A stretch of DNA of 64,000 bases from Miscanthus floridulus (GCF_019320115.1 NC_089587.1:86626113-86690112); one strand, 5' to 3'; counted from the first letter of the stretch, positions 13,141 to 25,488 are shown. Made by a program: numbers and translations. Notes: generated by a model not told the origin, from the sequence alone.

Positions 13141-13525
13141 ATGTTGCAAATGTATGATTCAGGTATTTTAGATGTTTTAGAGGTATGTTGCAGTGTTTAA
13201 TATAGATGTTGCAAAAATAGATCGGGATGCTACATATGTTGCAAGTGTTTTCAGAGGCATGTTGCAAGTGTTTGATCAAAATGCTTCATCTATTTCAGAC
13301 GTATGTTGTAAGCGTTTTGATTTGGATGTTACATATGTTTCACACATATGTTGCATAAGAGTATGTTCCAAATGTTTTAGTTGTGTTTTCATGTTGCAAG
13401 TTACAAGTGTTTTATCTAGATGTTGCATATGTTTCACACACATGTTGCAAGTATATGTTTCAAAAGTTTCATCTGATTCAGACGTACATTGCATTCAAGT
13501 GTTCCATGTTTTAGAGGTATGTTCA
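13141..13525. repeat. Degenerate short-period repeat based on ATGTTGCA and GTGTTTCA
   Basis: Words such as ATGTTGCAAGTGTTT, AGATGTTGCATATG and CAGACGTATGTTG recur with small changes about every 20 to 45 bp over nearly 400 bp. This keeps long but meaningless open frames on both strands. Similar word arrays occur inside some grass DNA transposons (general knowledge). Here no terminal inverted repeats were resolved. Confidence 0.6.
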
Positions 13526-14399
13526 GAGTCATGGGGCACGGCCTAGGCACCGGGAGATGGGATGCGTCAAGTAGGGGGACCGACAGATGGGGTGCGCTGT
13601 AACCATGCTTGGCCTTGCCTTGCCTTGCCAACTAAGCCGATGACGGGCAGCAATAGCGTGGAGCCACGGCTAGGCGAGCTCATACGGCGGCAGGGTAACA
13701 CCGAGCAAGAGAGAGTGCTCGGGATGGTGGAGAAGGCATTGAGGATAGGTCCAGGGGGCTCACTTGCTTCCCTAATTGGTCGGGGCCACTCCAGAGAGGT
13801 CGATCTAGTCACGAGACCAATGGCGATGGTGGCGCACCCAATTTGAGGTAAACCCAAAGAGAGCTTGGAAGAGGGGAAAGAAGAGGAGAAGAGGGGGAGA
13901 TGGCTTGTTTAGGATCTATGTGGAGCTTGGAGGGGTGGTGGTGAGGCCGACAATGGCGATGGCCGCGGCGAGATTTTTCTCTACCCACTGGTTTCTCTTT
14001 TCGGTAGCGTGTGCTTGACCTCGAGGAGCGGAAAGGAGGGGAGGGAAGAAGGTGTGAGCCACACTAGTGTTCCAGAATGGAAAGAGGAGGGAGTTTGAGC
14101 CTGAGGAGCTCAACACAATCATCAAGACGCAAACAACTCAACTTTGTAAAGTCTCACACACAACTCAAAGATAAACTTTTCAATTACTATTTTAGGTCTA
14201 CACTCTTCCACAAAGACATTATTACAAATTAAAGATAAATTTCCAGAGACATTACAAACTAAAGATAAGCTTCTAGAGACATTAAAGGTAAACTTTAGAT
14301 CTGCATATTGGAAAGCAAGCTAATATGAATCATAGTAACCATCAGAATTATCGAATACTTAGCTCATAGATAGATGAAAAACACATGGAAACTCTCATA
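13526..14399. other. No gene seen; purine-rich then AT-rich sequence
   Basis: The part 13550-14110 is G-rich with overlapping open frames on both strands and no recognised motif. From 14125 it becomes AT-rich with the short repeat ACATTACAAACTAAAGATAA (about 14220-14290). The segment separates the repeat array from the gene fragment that follows. Confidence 0.4.
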
Positions 14400-14937
14400 C
14401 ATTCGATGGAGTAAGGCATCCTCGTTGAGATAAAGGTTGGACATGAACTGCATTTCACCATCTTCAACCCCTATATCACGTAGAAGCATATTTCTGTCCT
14501 TCTTGACTAAAGGAAATGCGAGTCTGCCTGAGCCGCATCGATGGGTAACTCCATACGCCTATACATCTCAAACACCCAGACAACCGAGACTGAGATGTGC
14601 TTGACTGATCTCCAAAGACCTAGACCCTCATCCCTGATCCATACAGAAAGAAGACCACCCACATCTATCTGTTGAAATGGTTCTTCCTCCGCCTCGTGGT
14701 CGATTGAAAAGCATGACAGTCAGAGCCGGTCGGCCATGGAGCCGAGCTACCATCCCTTGCGGTTGGGATGTGTCTTGGTCTCCGGCAGCAGCGGTGGGAT
14801 GAGGGAGATATAATGGTCCATGAGGTCATACCGGATGATCATGTCGGTGCCGCTATTTGTCTCGCTGTCGTAGATTCCCAAAGCTGACACCCCCACCAGA
14901 ATGGCACAAACCTCCTCATCCTCCATCTGCATGATGA
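14400..14937 (-). pseudogene. Fragment A of an unrecognised duplicated gene
   Basis: The minus strand gives coding-like text with several frame changes and stops. It starts near MQMEDEEVCAILVGV at 14937, continues through FQQIDVGGLLSVWIRDEG (about 14650) and MYRRMELPIDAA (about 14550), and ends with LVKKDRNMLLRDIG (about 14480). Fragment B at 17340-17700 has matching blocks in the same order: FEQTDDLGSVLSIWIRDEA, VYKCLELPMDVA and VKKDKTLVLRDLEDDGDDF. The shared order shows common descent. I do not recognise the family and see no membrane segment. Both copies are broken. Confidence 0.5.
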
Positions 14938-15499
14938 CCTAGCCATGGCTTGATCCTTCCCTTTCTGAAGAGAAACACTAGACACGAAGTTGCATGGCTG
15001 GGCAATGCAGAGAGGAGAATGACGGAGAACTCAAGCATCTCCCCCTAGAAAATGGTACTCATGTATTCACCTATTCAAACCTAACGAATCAACTATTATA
15101 CTTTAGACTTTGCAAATACTAAGACTTTAAGTATGTTATGGCACACGTTTTATTTACTAGGGATCTACCGATTATATATGGCTTATTGGTCTAAGCCATG
15201 ATTACATTGAAATTGGAATGGAATATATACCATACTTTTTTTATGAACAATACTAGTGCAGTAGAGCTACCATATTTTCTTATTGGAGGATTATTTTCAA
15301 TAAAGAATGGTAAGTAGATACGGCAGAAAGTAGAGAATTGCACATGAATGGATCATACCATTATGCCCCATGGGGCTATATTAATACAAATGTACAAAGT
15401 TCTAAAGCTAGATATTTTGTCTGACAGAAAATATCTAGGGTTTAGATAATGATAAAAAAATGTTCTAGAGTAAAGGTATTTTATGCAATGTTTTGGGTA

Positions 15500-16976
15500 T
15501 GAATGCATCTAGGCCCCTAATTCAGTTCTGGTGATTAATGACGACACAATCATTGTGACCAATAAGTGTTTTGGATAAGCAATATAAGTTAGGTCACAAT
15601 GATGATTGATTAATGGACAATCAATGGTTTTATGCCACTATTGATGGATTTTGTTTTAGTTTTCAAAGGATGAGCGATAAGGTTAAGGACAAACTAGTTC
15701 TAAGTGTCATTTGGCAAATTGGCATTGAGAGACACTTAGAATAGTTTAAGACTTTGTTTTTCCTTTAACCATACTATAAAAGGGGGTATGAACATGTAGA
15801 TTGACCTAGGTGAGTCTAGTAAGTGTGTGTGATTCATACTTGTCAAACTTAACACTAGGTTGGTCAGAGGAAGCCCAAAGAAAAAAAAGGAAGCAAAGTC
15901 ATTCTCAAAGTTGATTGAAATGGTGGAGAATGTGGGGTTCCTATGTGCAATGGATTTATCCAATGCTCTGCCCCAAGGAGCACCGGAGAATGCGCTACAT
16001 GTTAGGGTTTCACTATACAGTGAACAATGGAACCTATTATTCTAGTGCACTAGAGAAGTCATGCACCAGAGAAAGCGCTACTAGGTACTATGCTTAGTGT
16101 TTGGACTCCTATACTCATCGGATTTATTCGATGGGGGTCACTGAGATTTCTGGTGCTTTACAGAGAGGTTACATAGAGGGTTTTGGTGCACCAGATTAGT
16201 CCGGTGGCCAGCACCAGAGAAAGCGCTTGAGGGCCGTACAAAGTAACGACTTGTCCAAATTTAGCCGTTGGAGAGGCACCGGATTAGTATGGTGCTCAGT
16301 TCAAAAGACCACCAAAGTTTTCTGGTGTTGGTGTTTCAGTTGAGTGGAGTTTAAACGGTTAGTTTTTGTAGTGGGTGATTTTTATACCCCCTCCATTTCG
16401 TGCAAGAGAACGCTCTAGGAATTCAGATTAGTTGCATATAGATATCAGTGACCAAGAGAGAGCTCAAGGCTAGTGGAGTGATTTGGATTTTCTAATTCGA
16501 AGATTAAGGACTCTATTAGTGCTTAGGGAGTAGCAAGTGTACATCCAGTCTTCTCATTAGGCTTTGTTAAGTTGAGTGAGAGTTTGTGCTTGTTAATCTT
16601 GGTGATCAACATCACCTAGATGGCTTGGTGGTGCTTGGAATCTTGGTGATCTCTCAGTGGCGATTGTGAGAGGCCCATAAAGAGCACTTGATCCTTGTGC
16701 GGATCAAGGGGGAGCAATACCCATGCACGGGTGCTCTAACGAGGACTAGTGGAGAGTGTTGACTCTCCGATACCTAAAAAAACATCGCACATTATTAGAA
16801 TTTCCATGTTATGCTAGGGTTGAAACTAGGTTGCAAAACTTTATGCGGTAGGCTAGAAACACTTATTTAGGCACAAGGGTGAAACGAGCTAAGCGGTATG
16901 TTTTAATTTCACAAGAATTTTAGATTAACCCAATTCAACACTCTATCTCTGTTTCTTGGACATCTTGATCCTTTTA
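15500..16976 (+). mobile_element. Solo LTR with target duplication GGGTA
   Basis: The segment starts TGAATGCATCTAGGCCCC and ends CTTGATCCTTTTA. It is bounded by GGGTA at 15495-15499 and at 16977-16981. The last CA has apparently become TA. Internally it has the text usual for one class of grass LTR: a statement of the type TTCTGGTGATTAATGACGAC at the left, many CCGGATTAGTCCGGTG-like words, and a TATA-like TTTTTATACCCC near 16378. No protein domain lies inside. The 1477-bp length and the clean target duplication make a solo LTR the best reading. Confidence 0.8.
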
Positions 16977-17339
16977 GGGTAGTTGCCACGTGGCATCCCG
17001 CTCGAGAAAACGAAAGGACCGTTGGTACTTAGGGAAGACCAATTACTCAATTGCGCTGTAGCCACATCAAGTACTACTCAGCTGAGCATGCTAATCACAA
17101 TTAGCATGTGGGTTAGTGTGTATAGATTTACACTCTTCGATCTGACCTATCCTGAAAGGTACGTTGATGAGACATTCATCCATTCATAGTTGCCAAACCA
17201 AATACATGACACAATTTAGAAGGCTACACCAATGAGACTGACATCAGAATTAAACAGACAAACATCTCATAATGATCGAGAACAACACTAAAACTATTCT
17301 CACAAATAGGTAGAAAACGCCTAGAAACCCACATACAAC

Positions 17340-17700
17340 TGATTGACGATGGTGTGTTCCAACAGATACATGTTGGACTAGAACGGGAAGTCATCTCCAT
17401 CATCCTCGAGGTCGCGTAGCACGAGTGTCTTGTCTTTCTTGACGATGAGGAAATGAGCTTTTGGCCACATCCATTGGTAGCTCTAGGCACTTGTACACTT
17501 GAAATGCCCAAATAATTTCACCAGAATCTGCTTCACTGATATACAAACAGCCTCATCTCTAATCCAGATGGAAAGAACACTGCCCAAGTCATCCGTTTGC
17601 TCAAACAGTTGCGCCTCAGCTGCCAATACAAAAACAGGAGATCCAAGGTTGGACGCCGCCCGTTGGAGCTGAGGGACCATTCCATGTAGGGCAGAGACAA
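17340..17700 (-). pseudogene. Fragment B of an unrecognised duplicated gene
   Basis: This is the second copy of the gene fragment described at 14400-14937. On the minus strand the frame opens at 17680 (MVPQLQRAASNLGSPVFVLA) and runs through LGSVLSIWIRDEAVCISV. It then shifts frame into VYKCLELPMDVA and VKKDKTLVLRDLEDDGDDF, and ends near NMYLLEHTIVNQLYV. Copies A and B probably arose by local tandem duplication before the solo LTR entered between them (inference). The product is unknown. Confidence 0.5.
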
Positions 17701-18980
17701 GGGGGCAGACAGGGGCCTGGGCCCCTAATATAATGTTGCACAGTTTTCATTAATACTTCTCATTAGCTCTCACTAATTACTAGAAATTATAAGTAACAAC
17801 AAGCCTTCTTTACTAATTCTAGATCATCTTTCTCAAATCTCTTGATTATAAGAATCTAAATAAAATATGACGTGAATTGTTGATCTATGAACAATGTCCC
17901 TTTTTATCTTCAATTTAGACACTTAAACGAACAATTCAGTCCTTGCTTAAATATCAACTACCATTATCAAGGTACGTGGGCAAGGGTACGATAATGGAGG
18001 TAGTAATATGAAGGGTCATGTTAATGGTCTAAAAAGCTAATTATGGTGGAGTCTCCTTGTGCACTCCCATCAACTTCAACTAACACTTTTAGCTGTTATT
18101 AAGGAGAATATTGATCGCTAGTGGTTTTTTAAGACAACTTTCATATTTGTTGAATACTCTAAGGATGTCTTGTAAGAAGACATGTATGCTTCGTGTAGCT
18201 CAAGCCGAGTATATGATTGAAGCATTGATATTGGGTGAAATTGAAACAGGGTTCTTCTTCTTCTTCGTCGTGGTTGAAGTGTCCGTACATGTATATAGTA
18301 TATGAGCACATGCTTAATTCGTATTGCACGGCTAATTTGACCATTTGCGCCATTTATAAAATATGAGGCTGGGTGCATGCTAAAAATCGTTTTCACGGTA
18401 GTTCCGATTCCTAGCATCGTTGACAAAGGGGCTATATAGGTGTAGCCTCGCGTCGGGCCCCGGCCCTAATAAAGGGCGAAAAATTGCATGCAAACAGTAA
18501 TCGCAGATGAATGCCACGTGTAAGCCGAGACCATCCAACCACGTGCGGCCGGAGAGCGGAGAGTCTTTGATTTGTGCGCCCCGTGTTTGTCTGGTTGTTG
18601 TTTTTCTTCACGTTTTTGTGCGCGCCTGTTCGTGTGATTCTCTCTCTTTTGTCTTCACATACGGCAAGGTGTGCTCTATTTCAAACTGCAAGCGAGGCGG
18701 ACATTTTGTCGACTCATCATATAGACATAGACACATGCATGTTCTCGTGGGATTAGTGCCGGTTTGTCTGGTTCGAAGAATAAGGTGGTTCATCATCTTC
18801 CTATCCCTCTTTTTTTTTTGTTTGGTTCGTGAAATGAAATAGATTCGATGCATCATCACCGTGTTTCTCACATGCTAATAATTAGTACCGATACGAGAAA
18901 TAATAGAATCATCCTATAAAATTTGAGGAATAAACTCATGATGCACCACCTCATCTAAGATGGAGTGGCTCCTGCCAAAC
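17701..18980. other. Upstream region of the UNC93-like gene, no gene seen
   Basis: This is AT-rich, with a G/C patch at 18420-18480 (GGGCTATATAGGTGTAG, then a GGGCCC-rich run). Open frames at 18118-18842 overlap on both strands and look random. It may hold the distal promoter of the UNC93-like gene. Confidence 0.35.
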
Positions 18981-18981
18981 A

Positions 18982-18991
18982 CCCTATAAAA
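18982..18991 (+). promoter_or_regulatory. TATA-box candidate of the UNC93-like gene
   Basis: CCTATAAAATCG lies about 185 bp upstream of the likely start codon at 19173. A second, weaker CCTATAAAATTTG is found near 18914. Position and sequence are right for a plant core promoter, but there is no expression evidence. Confidence 0.35.
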
Positions 18992-19580
18992 TCGCTGGAG
19001 CAGCTGGTTGCAAAAATTATCTCTAGTATTTTAGCATTTAGCAAGGAACAAACCCACTAATAATATTCCTGCTGTAATAACCGTGCGTGCCACTATTTAT
19101 CTTGAGCACGACGTGCAGTGTTCATCCAAATTGGTGGCTTACCAAGTCAGCCCTCCTGTCGGTTTGTCGGATATGCAGCAGCAGCTGGAGGTGGCCGACG
19201 AGGTGGAGCGGCCGCCGCTGCCGCCAGCGAAGCCCGGGCTCCTCCTCCGCTACAGCTCCCCACTGGTGCAGGTGTTGCTAACGGGCCTCGTGTGCTTCTG
19301 CAGCGCCGGCATGTTCAACGCGCTCTCCGGCCTCGGCGGCGCCGGGCAGCTCGACCACACCATCGCGACGATGCCAACACCGCCCTCTAGGCTTGCTTCA
19401 CCGTGTTCGGCGTCCTCGGCGTCGCGGCACACAACCTGCTGGGCCCACGGACCACCCTCCTGTTCGGCGTGCTCGCTTACCCGCTCTACGACTCCTCCTT
19501 CCTGTACTACAACCACCGCCTGGCCTCCATTGCCTTCCCCGTCGCCGCGGGGACCGTCCTCGGCGCCGGCGCCGGCCTCC

Positions 19581-19795
19581 CACTACTGCAGGATGGACTT
19601 GTTGTCCCGGGCGGTAACGGCCTTTATTCCCGGTTACCGCGTCGGGACAACGATCCCGGGATTAAAGGTGGAACCTTTAGTCCCGGTTCGTGTTATCAAT
19701 CGGGACTAAAGGCCTTCCAGCCGAGCAAACGTGGCCGCACCCTTTAGTCCCGGTTGGTAACCCTAATCGGGACTAAAGGTTCCTTTTCTTTTTCT
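19581..19795. repeat. Left terminal and subterminal repeats of the CACTA element
   Basis: After the CACTACT terminus there are at least five copies, in both orientations, of words close to TTTAGTCCCGGTTGGTAA. In En/Spm-type elements such subterminal repeats bind the element's own DNA-binding protein before excision (family knowledge). Confidence 0.85.
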
Positions 19796-20051
19796 TTTTC
19801 TTTTTTTTAATTTGTTTTCAGTTCAGTTACACATATTTGTTTAATATATAATATGTTTTTATGTACGTATTCTACGCTGCTAATATAAATACACGCACGC
19901 ATATAATTACATCTAATTCTCATCTCGAGCATTATTATATTCGAATAAAGTATGAAACTATATATATTATAGATATATATGTATATATACAACACTTTCA
20001 TAATCTTGTTCTCGAAAATAACGATATCAATAAACATTTAATTTACATCAT

Positions 20052-23000
20052 TTATTCCTTAGGATCAAAGTAGAACTCGCCGTTGGGATTTAGCATTTTT
20101 TCTAGAAGAAATCCTGCTATTGACTCTTGAACTGCTTTTAGATGGTCTTTTTGCATGACCCTTTGTTTCAATCATTCAGTCTTGCATTTGAAATAAAAGG
20201 AAAAGTATTAATACATACATACATATATATATATTCATTTAAAAATAAATAAAAATTTGATATATACGTACTCTGAGGACATCTTTAGGAGTTCTTCTTA
20301 TGTGTGCAGTGATAAATTCACAAATGTAGTATCCACACAAGTTATTACCTGGTTCCTGCCGCAAACACCACTGTACGAGAAGAAGATTATTCTCATCATC
20401 TCACACGTAAATTGAAGTACGATATAGTAATTAAACACGTGGGGACGTATATATAGTACAACTTACTGGTATTTCAACTACATTAAGTGGTGCCTTGCAA
20501 TCCTTGCAGTGTTGCCGAATAAACTCTTTCCAAATCCTGTGCGACCAATAATGTACGATCGTTAATAAATTATGGCAAAGTCCATTCAATAATAGTTGTG
20601 CGCGAGAGATCGAAATTACCTCTGGATAATGTCTATCATATCTTGGTATAGTGCCCGCTCTTTTCTAAATGAGTCCAAGATTACTAACCGACTTGAGTTT
20701 AACTCAATGACAATGAGTATCCAGTGAAACCTGCATTGGTTTATACACACACGTACATGCATATAAGTTGTATTGATATTACATAAAATATGTAGACTAC
20801 ATTATTATTAACACTTACTCAAAGTTGGACGGGAAAAGTATTGTTGTCTTGTCGTGCTGCTTCACGAAGAACCTCATGATATTCGTCTATGCTTCAGATA
20901 CCCAGTGCTCCTTGACAATAATATCAGTTTTGAATACGATATAAGGATCAATGAAGCCAACACTGGTGTCTTGTATTCTTTGGAGCTCTGACATTTGGAA
21001 TCTGTATATAAATATAAGTTACATGTGAGGATAATTATATACACGTACGCATGGAAGTGAGTTTATTAAATAAAAGTAAGAATCACTTACAAACAAAAGG
21101 AGCTAATGATTGATTTGTCCAGAATGTCCAAGTGGTATAGTTGATGCAATTCTTCGAAACTAATATGTAAGATGTCATCGCCATGGAAGTGATGATGGTC
21201 TCTAAATCTGACAAAGATCCACTGCTCACCCCTGCCACACGCTTGCATGTACCACTTGTTGAGCAAGTACATTTGCGTACCTAATTCATTCAGAGCCACA
21301 GGGTTGTATAGACTTTTGCCAAATTTATAAGTCTTCCAGGTATCAACTTCTAGGTTCTGGATTGGAGCTTTGCCTATCAATTGATCCAAGGTTAAACCAG
21401 TTAGTTCAAAAATAGCATTAAGGTCTTAAACCGACACTTCTCCAGAGTTGTCTGGTCGATAGACTTCTATATTGAAACCATATTCATTATCAACAACAAT
21501 ATTTTGCATTGGTTGCTTCTGTTGTCCGAGCTGTGGGACATCCTTCCCTGATGCTCTTTTCCTTTTCTTATGTGCATCATGTGACTTCACGAGGGAGCGG
21601 TCATAGTCTGATGGTGGCGGAGGCTTACGAACTTCAAGCATCTTTTTCTTGTGAGCTTCGACCTTCTGCCTCAGCTGATCTCATGGTATGTAAAAGTATG
21701 GCTTCTCCTTAAGCTTCGCTTGTCTCTGCTTTTGGATATCTATAAAAAAATCTTTCACTTTTTTGTCTTCTTCAGCTGCTATTTGCTCATCAGTCTTTTC
21801 AGGAAGTATTTCTTGAGAAATAACTCTTTTTTCGGGGTCTTCTTTGCCGCTGGGACCTTAGACGTCTTTGTAGTGCGTCGCTGTGGAGGGGGTGGGGGCG
21901 GTGTTGGAGACCGGCGTGGAGGCGATGAGGTTGGTGTTGGAGTCCGGCGTGGAAGCGTTGGAGATCGTTGTGGAGGCGGTGGGGCCGGTGTAGGAGTTGG
22001 AGATCGTTGTGGAGGCGATGGGGCCAGTGTAGGAGTTGGAGATCGCCATGGGGATGAAGTCGTCTTGCCCCCCACGACACTGTGATGAGATGGGGAATGA
22101 ATGATTGGGCTAGGCTGGGGAAGACCCTGCTACAAAAACAAGTTGTGGGTCAATTATATTTGAAGCCAATATAAAATTAATGGAAAATAATATTTCATTC
22201 ACTTTTATTCGTACCTAGGGTGAGGTAGGGGAAGCGGTGGCGCCCCAGGAATGATGATGAAGCGTTTGCGCCATTGAATAAATGTCTTCTCTGCTTCTCC
22301 TAGTGTCTTCTCCCCATCACCACCTTCAATGTCAAGAGGAACATTGCTGTAACCTTTGAGCACTCTATCGATCAAGATGCTAGCATATCCAGGTTGAATA
22401 ACTGACCCATGGATTCTTGGTGTCTTCGTTTGGTCTATTGGAGATACAACCCCGACAGCCACCATGATTGATGCATTATTACCATCTAGAATGTGCAGCT
22501 CACATATTGTTAGAGGCTCGGTAATGTCATCAATAGGGAAGCGCAACCCAGCGTCACCTTGAATAACTAGCAGCTCCGTGGAAGCACAATGGCTTTTCAT
22601 CTAACCAACGGGGCTAATGGTGACTCCCGGCGTTGATTGCGATTGCATTTGACCCATTGCTAGCTGCACTTGCCTCTTGATCTCCTCCTGCATTCTTGCC
22701 TCAAGAGATTTTTCTCGTTCACATGATTCAAGCAATGCTTGTTGTGACTCATTAACAAATTGCTCCAATACACGAATTCGGTCTGCCTCCTCATCCTTCT
22801 TTCTCTGGTGGCTTCTGTAGGTATCCCTGTCTGCTGGGAATGCTTGTAGCCACAGAACTGCCCCATAGCCTCTTGTTAGACCACCGTGTTCGAGATTCTC
22901 TAGGGCATATGTCAATTCATCCTTTTCTCTGTTGGGCTTGAAAATACCACTATCAGCTTCTTCCCTAGCACGAGCTAGTCTCTGTGTTGCTCTCTCAATT

Positions 23001-23974
23001 TTTTGGCCAAAAATTAGCTTGCCAGTGTCTGGGTCTAGGCTTCCCCCATGAGCATAGAACCAATTTTTCGCGCGTTGAGGCCAGTTCTTCTCTATTGTTT
23101 TAGGTATGATTCCCTTGGTAGTAATCTCTACTTCTAGGTTCTGCCACTTGGGAATAGCACTCCTATAACCACCTGATCCCATGCGATGATGGTATTGCTT
23201 TTGTCGGGCATTCTGCTGATTCCTCATCACACGTTCCCCACTCTCTTAAGATGTCTTGTATTGTACGAAGTCATCTCAATGGGACTCCAACTTGACAAAC
23301 GCCTTAGAATTGAAATCCGGTGTTTTATTCTTCAAGATAAACTTTTTATACAATGTCTTCTTCCAACTCTAGAACAATGTTGCCATCTTCTTCATTGTCC
23401 AATCCCTCACTAGCTCCTTCAAAGCATCATCTGCTTGTAATCTGAAATGCTGAGTGATATCTCTCCAAGCTAGGTTCTTGTCACGATCAGATACAAAACT
23501 AACATTAGGAGCGGATATCTTCTGCTTCCATTCACAGGCACTAACTGGGATCCTATCCCTTACAATGAACCCACATTGATTGACATATGTCTGAGCATGT
23601 GGTCCTAATGGTTTGCCGGTGTCAGTGTCGAATTATGATATTATGAAACGACCCTCTAATGGCTTTTTTGGCCCTCGAACTTTCCTACTCTTGTCGGTGG
23701 TTGATGTAGATCCAGAGACTGGTTACATGAGTAGAAACACAATGATTAACAACAAATATACGTACGCATGCATCTATAAGAGATGATAGATAATCGAATA
23801 TACCTCGCCAGTATTTTCTTGTGCGACAATTTATTGATCTTCAACCACCGGGATATTCAGGATATCCTCATAATCAGCAAAGTACTGACTCGTGTCATCT
23901 ACATCCGTATTGGTGCCAGCGTTGATAATATCCGCCATTACGTCATCATTCAAGTTATCATCCGGAGCAGCCAT
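20052..23974 (-). pseudogene. CACTA ORF2: Transposase_24 protein with C-terminal Ulp1-like protease
   Basis: From an acidic start (MAAPDDNLNDDVMADI, 23974) the minus strand runs through a Transposase_24-type region (about 23400-22900: KTPDFNSKAFVKL, YHHRMGSGGYRSAIPKW), a coiled-coil stretch (22800-22680), a domain with PLTICELHI and TKTPRIHG (22600-22205), a proline/threonine-rich linker made of repeats (22080-21860) and an Ulp1/C48 cysteine peptidase-like end. The likely catalytic residues are visible: His in FHWI (20724), Asp in LDSF (20673) and Cys in NNLCGYY (20335). Several introns are evident (for example near 20750 and 20480). It ends LNPNGEFYFDPKE, stop at 20052. Roles inferred from family: end binding (TNPA-like) and de-SUMOylation-type proteolysis. 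In-frame stops occur near 23630, 23370, 23290 and 20890. Confidence 0.75.
21890..22050. repeat. In-frame minisatellite encoding a Pro/Thr-rich linker
   Basis: A unit of about 36 to 42 bp containing GTTGGAGATCGTTGTGGAGG recurs four to five times. On the minus strand it encodes SPTPTPAPPPPQR-like repeats inside ORF2 of the CACTA element. The long open frame on the plus strand here is only its shadow. Confidence 0.7.
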
Positions 23975-24114
23975 TTGTATCTTCAAGACATAGATAGAAT
24001 TACTATGGCACATAACATAAACATGGAATAAGTGCTTTGGAATCGAATCAAAAACACTTTCGATCCAAAAACATGGAAATAAGTACATGTATATATACAC
24101 ATAGAATGATACAA

Positions 24115-24240
24115 TTTTCTCTCTCTCTCTCTCTCAACACATAGAATAAGTGCATATGTATATATCTCTAGATATGCATGTGATAACACATAGAATGTCT
24201 CTCTAGATACAATTTTCTCTCTCTCTCAACACATGGAAAT
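24115..24240. repeat. CT microsatellites
   Basis: Two CTCTCT runs (24119-24135 and near 24217-24228) lie within duplicated text containing CAACACATAGAAT, in the noncoding space upstream of ORF2. Confidence 0.8.
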
Positions 24241-24839
24241 AATTAAGTATATGTATATATACCCATAGGAATAATTAAGTACATATATATGTATACATAT
24301 AGAATCTCTAGATATAATTAATTACTATAAATCTAATTAAACCTAACATATATACATAGATAGAATTACTAAATCAAAATTAAATCTAACACATATAGAG
24401 AGAGATAGAATAATAATTACTAAATATATCAAAAACTATAATAAAAAACTATCTAAAAAACTATCTAAATAAAGTACTAATTAAATTTTAATACATTTAA
24501 ATCTAATTAACATATATCAAAACTATCTAAAAACTAAGAATAAACTACTAATTAAATTTTAATACATTTTAATCTAACATATATATCAAACACTACCTAA
24601 AAACTATCTAAAAAACCATGTAAAAAACTATCTAAAAATATAGCCAAGCTGGCCATGGCGGGCGTGCTGGCCGGCCACGGGGCCGAGCTGAGCCACGCGA
24701 GGACGACGTACGGCGAAGACGATCTCGACGGCCGTCGGGCGGGGCTCGACGACGAGGCCAGGCGGGGGTAGACGACGACGGCGGCGCGGCAGAGCTCGAC
24801 GCGGCTCGGCGCGGCAGAGACGAGATCGACGTTGTAGAT

Positions 24840-25070
24840 CAAAAAGTAGAAGATGAACAGAGAAACCGTTCGATATATATAGGCCGGGACCCTTTAACAC
24901 CAACCGGGACTAACTTTAGTCCCGGCTGGTAAGTCGAGCCGGGACTAAAGGATCTTTAGCCCCGGTTGGTGTTACCAGCCGAGACTAAAGGTATTTTTGG
25001 GCAGGCAATTCCGCCCACCCTTTAGTCCCGGTTCCTGGCCTGGGCCAGGACTGAAGGCTTGAAAATTTTG
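24840..25070. repeat. Internal block of CACTA subterminal repeats
   Basis: At least six copies of TTTAGTCCCGGTTGG-like words occur here in both orientations, although the block is 5 to 7 kb from either end of the element. The flank before it (GC-rich, then ATATATATAGGCCGGGACCC) resembles the approach to the right terminus at 31800-31870. This looks like an old internal terminus. Confidence 0.75.
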
Positions 25071-25488
25071 GCAGCCCGCCAAAGTAATTGGAAAGGCCTG
25101 GGATTTTGATTTTATTCTCCTTGTTTAATACTAATTAATTCTATAGCAACTTCAATACTTTGTAATATTTATTTTAAAAAAGACTATTGATTAAATAATT
25201 ATTTATTGTAAATAGGAAAATTTTGTAACCTAAAGTTTTTAATTTCTTTTATGAATATAGAATATAAATGTTACTAATACTAAGTATTTTATTAATGCAA
25301 AAATATATTTGTAACTTAAAATTAATAAAACTAATATTATTCGATAGGAAATTATTATCACATTATTGTAACGTCAATGTTTCAATTTTTTCTTGGTTTT
25401 TTGACCAAAATGATAGTAAATTTTTGTTGAACCTATAAAAATAAAGAAAATGTAGTATTTTTGTTCTACAATCTTTTCAAATGAAAAA

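Noticed and set aside
18118..18426. 102-codon minus-strand frame upstream of the UNC93-like gene
   Set aside because: It overlaps equally long plus-strand frames, contains low-complexity Arg/Glu runs from a TTC repeat, and matches no family.
19250..19617. Overlapping GC-rich open frames on both strands around the UNC93-like exon
   Set aside because: They are shadows of the true frame; only one frame gives the UNC93-like protein, with a frameshift near 19365.
21651..22085. Plus-strand glycine-rich frame of 144 codons
   Set aside because: It is the reverse reading of the Pro/Thr-rich minisatellite in the minus-strand CACTA ORF2.
24597..24903. Arg/Ser-rich frames on the minus strand
   Set aside because: They come from a short GC-rich block next to subterminal repeats and have no recognisable motif.
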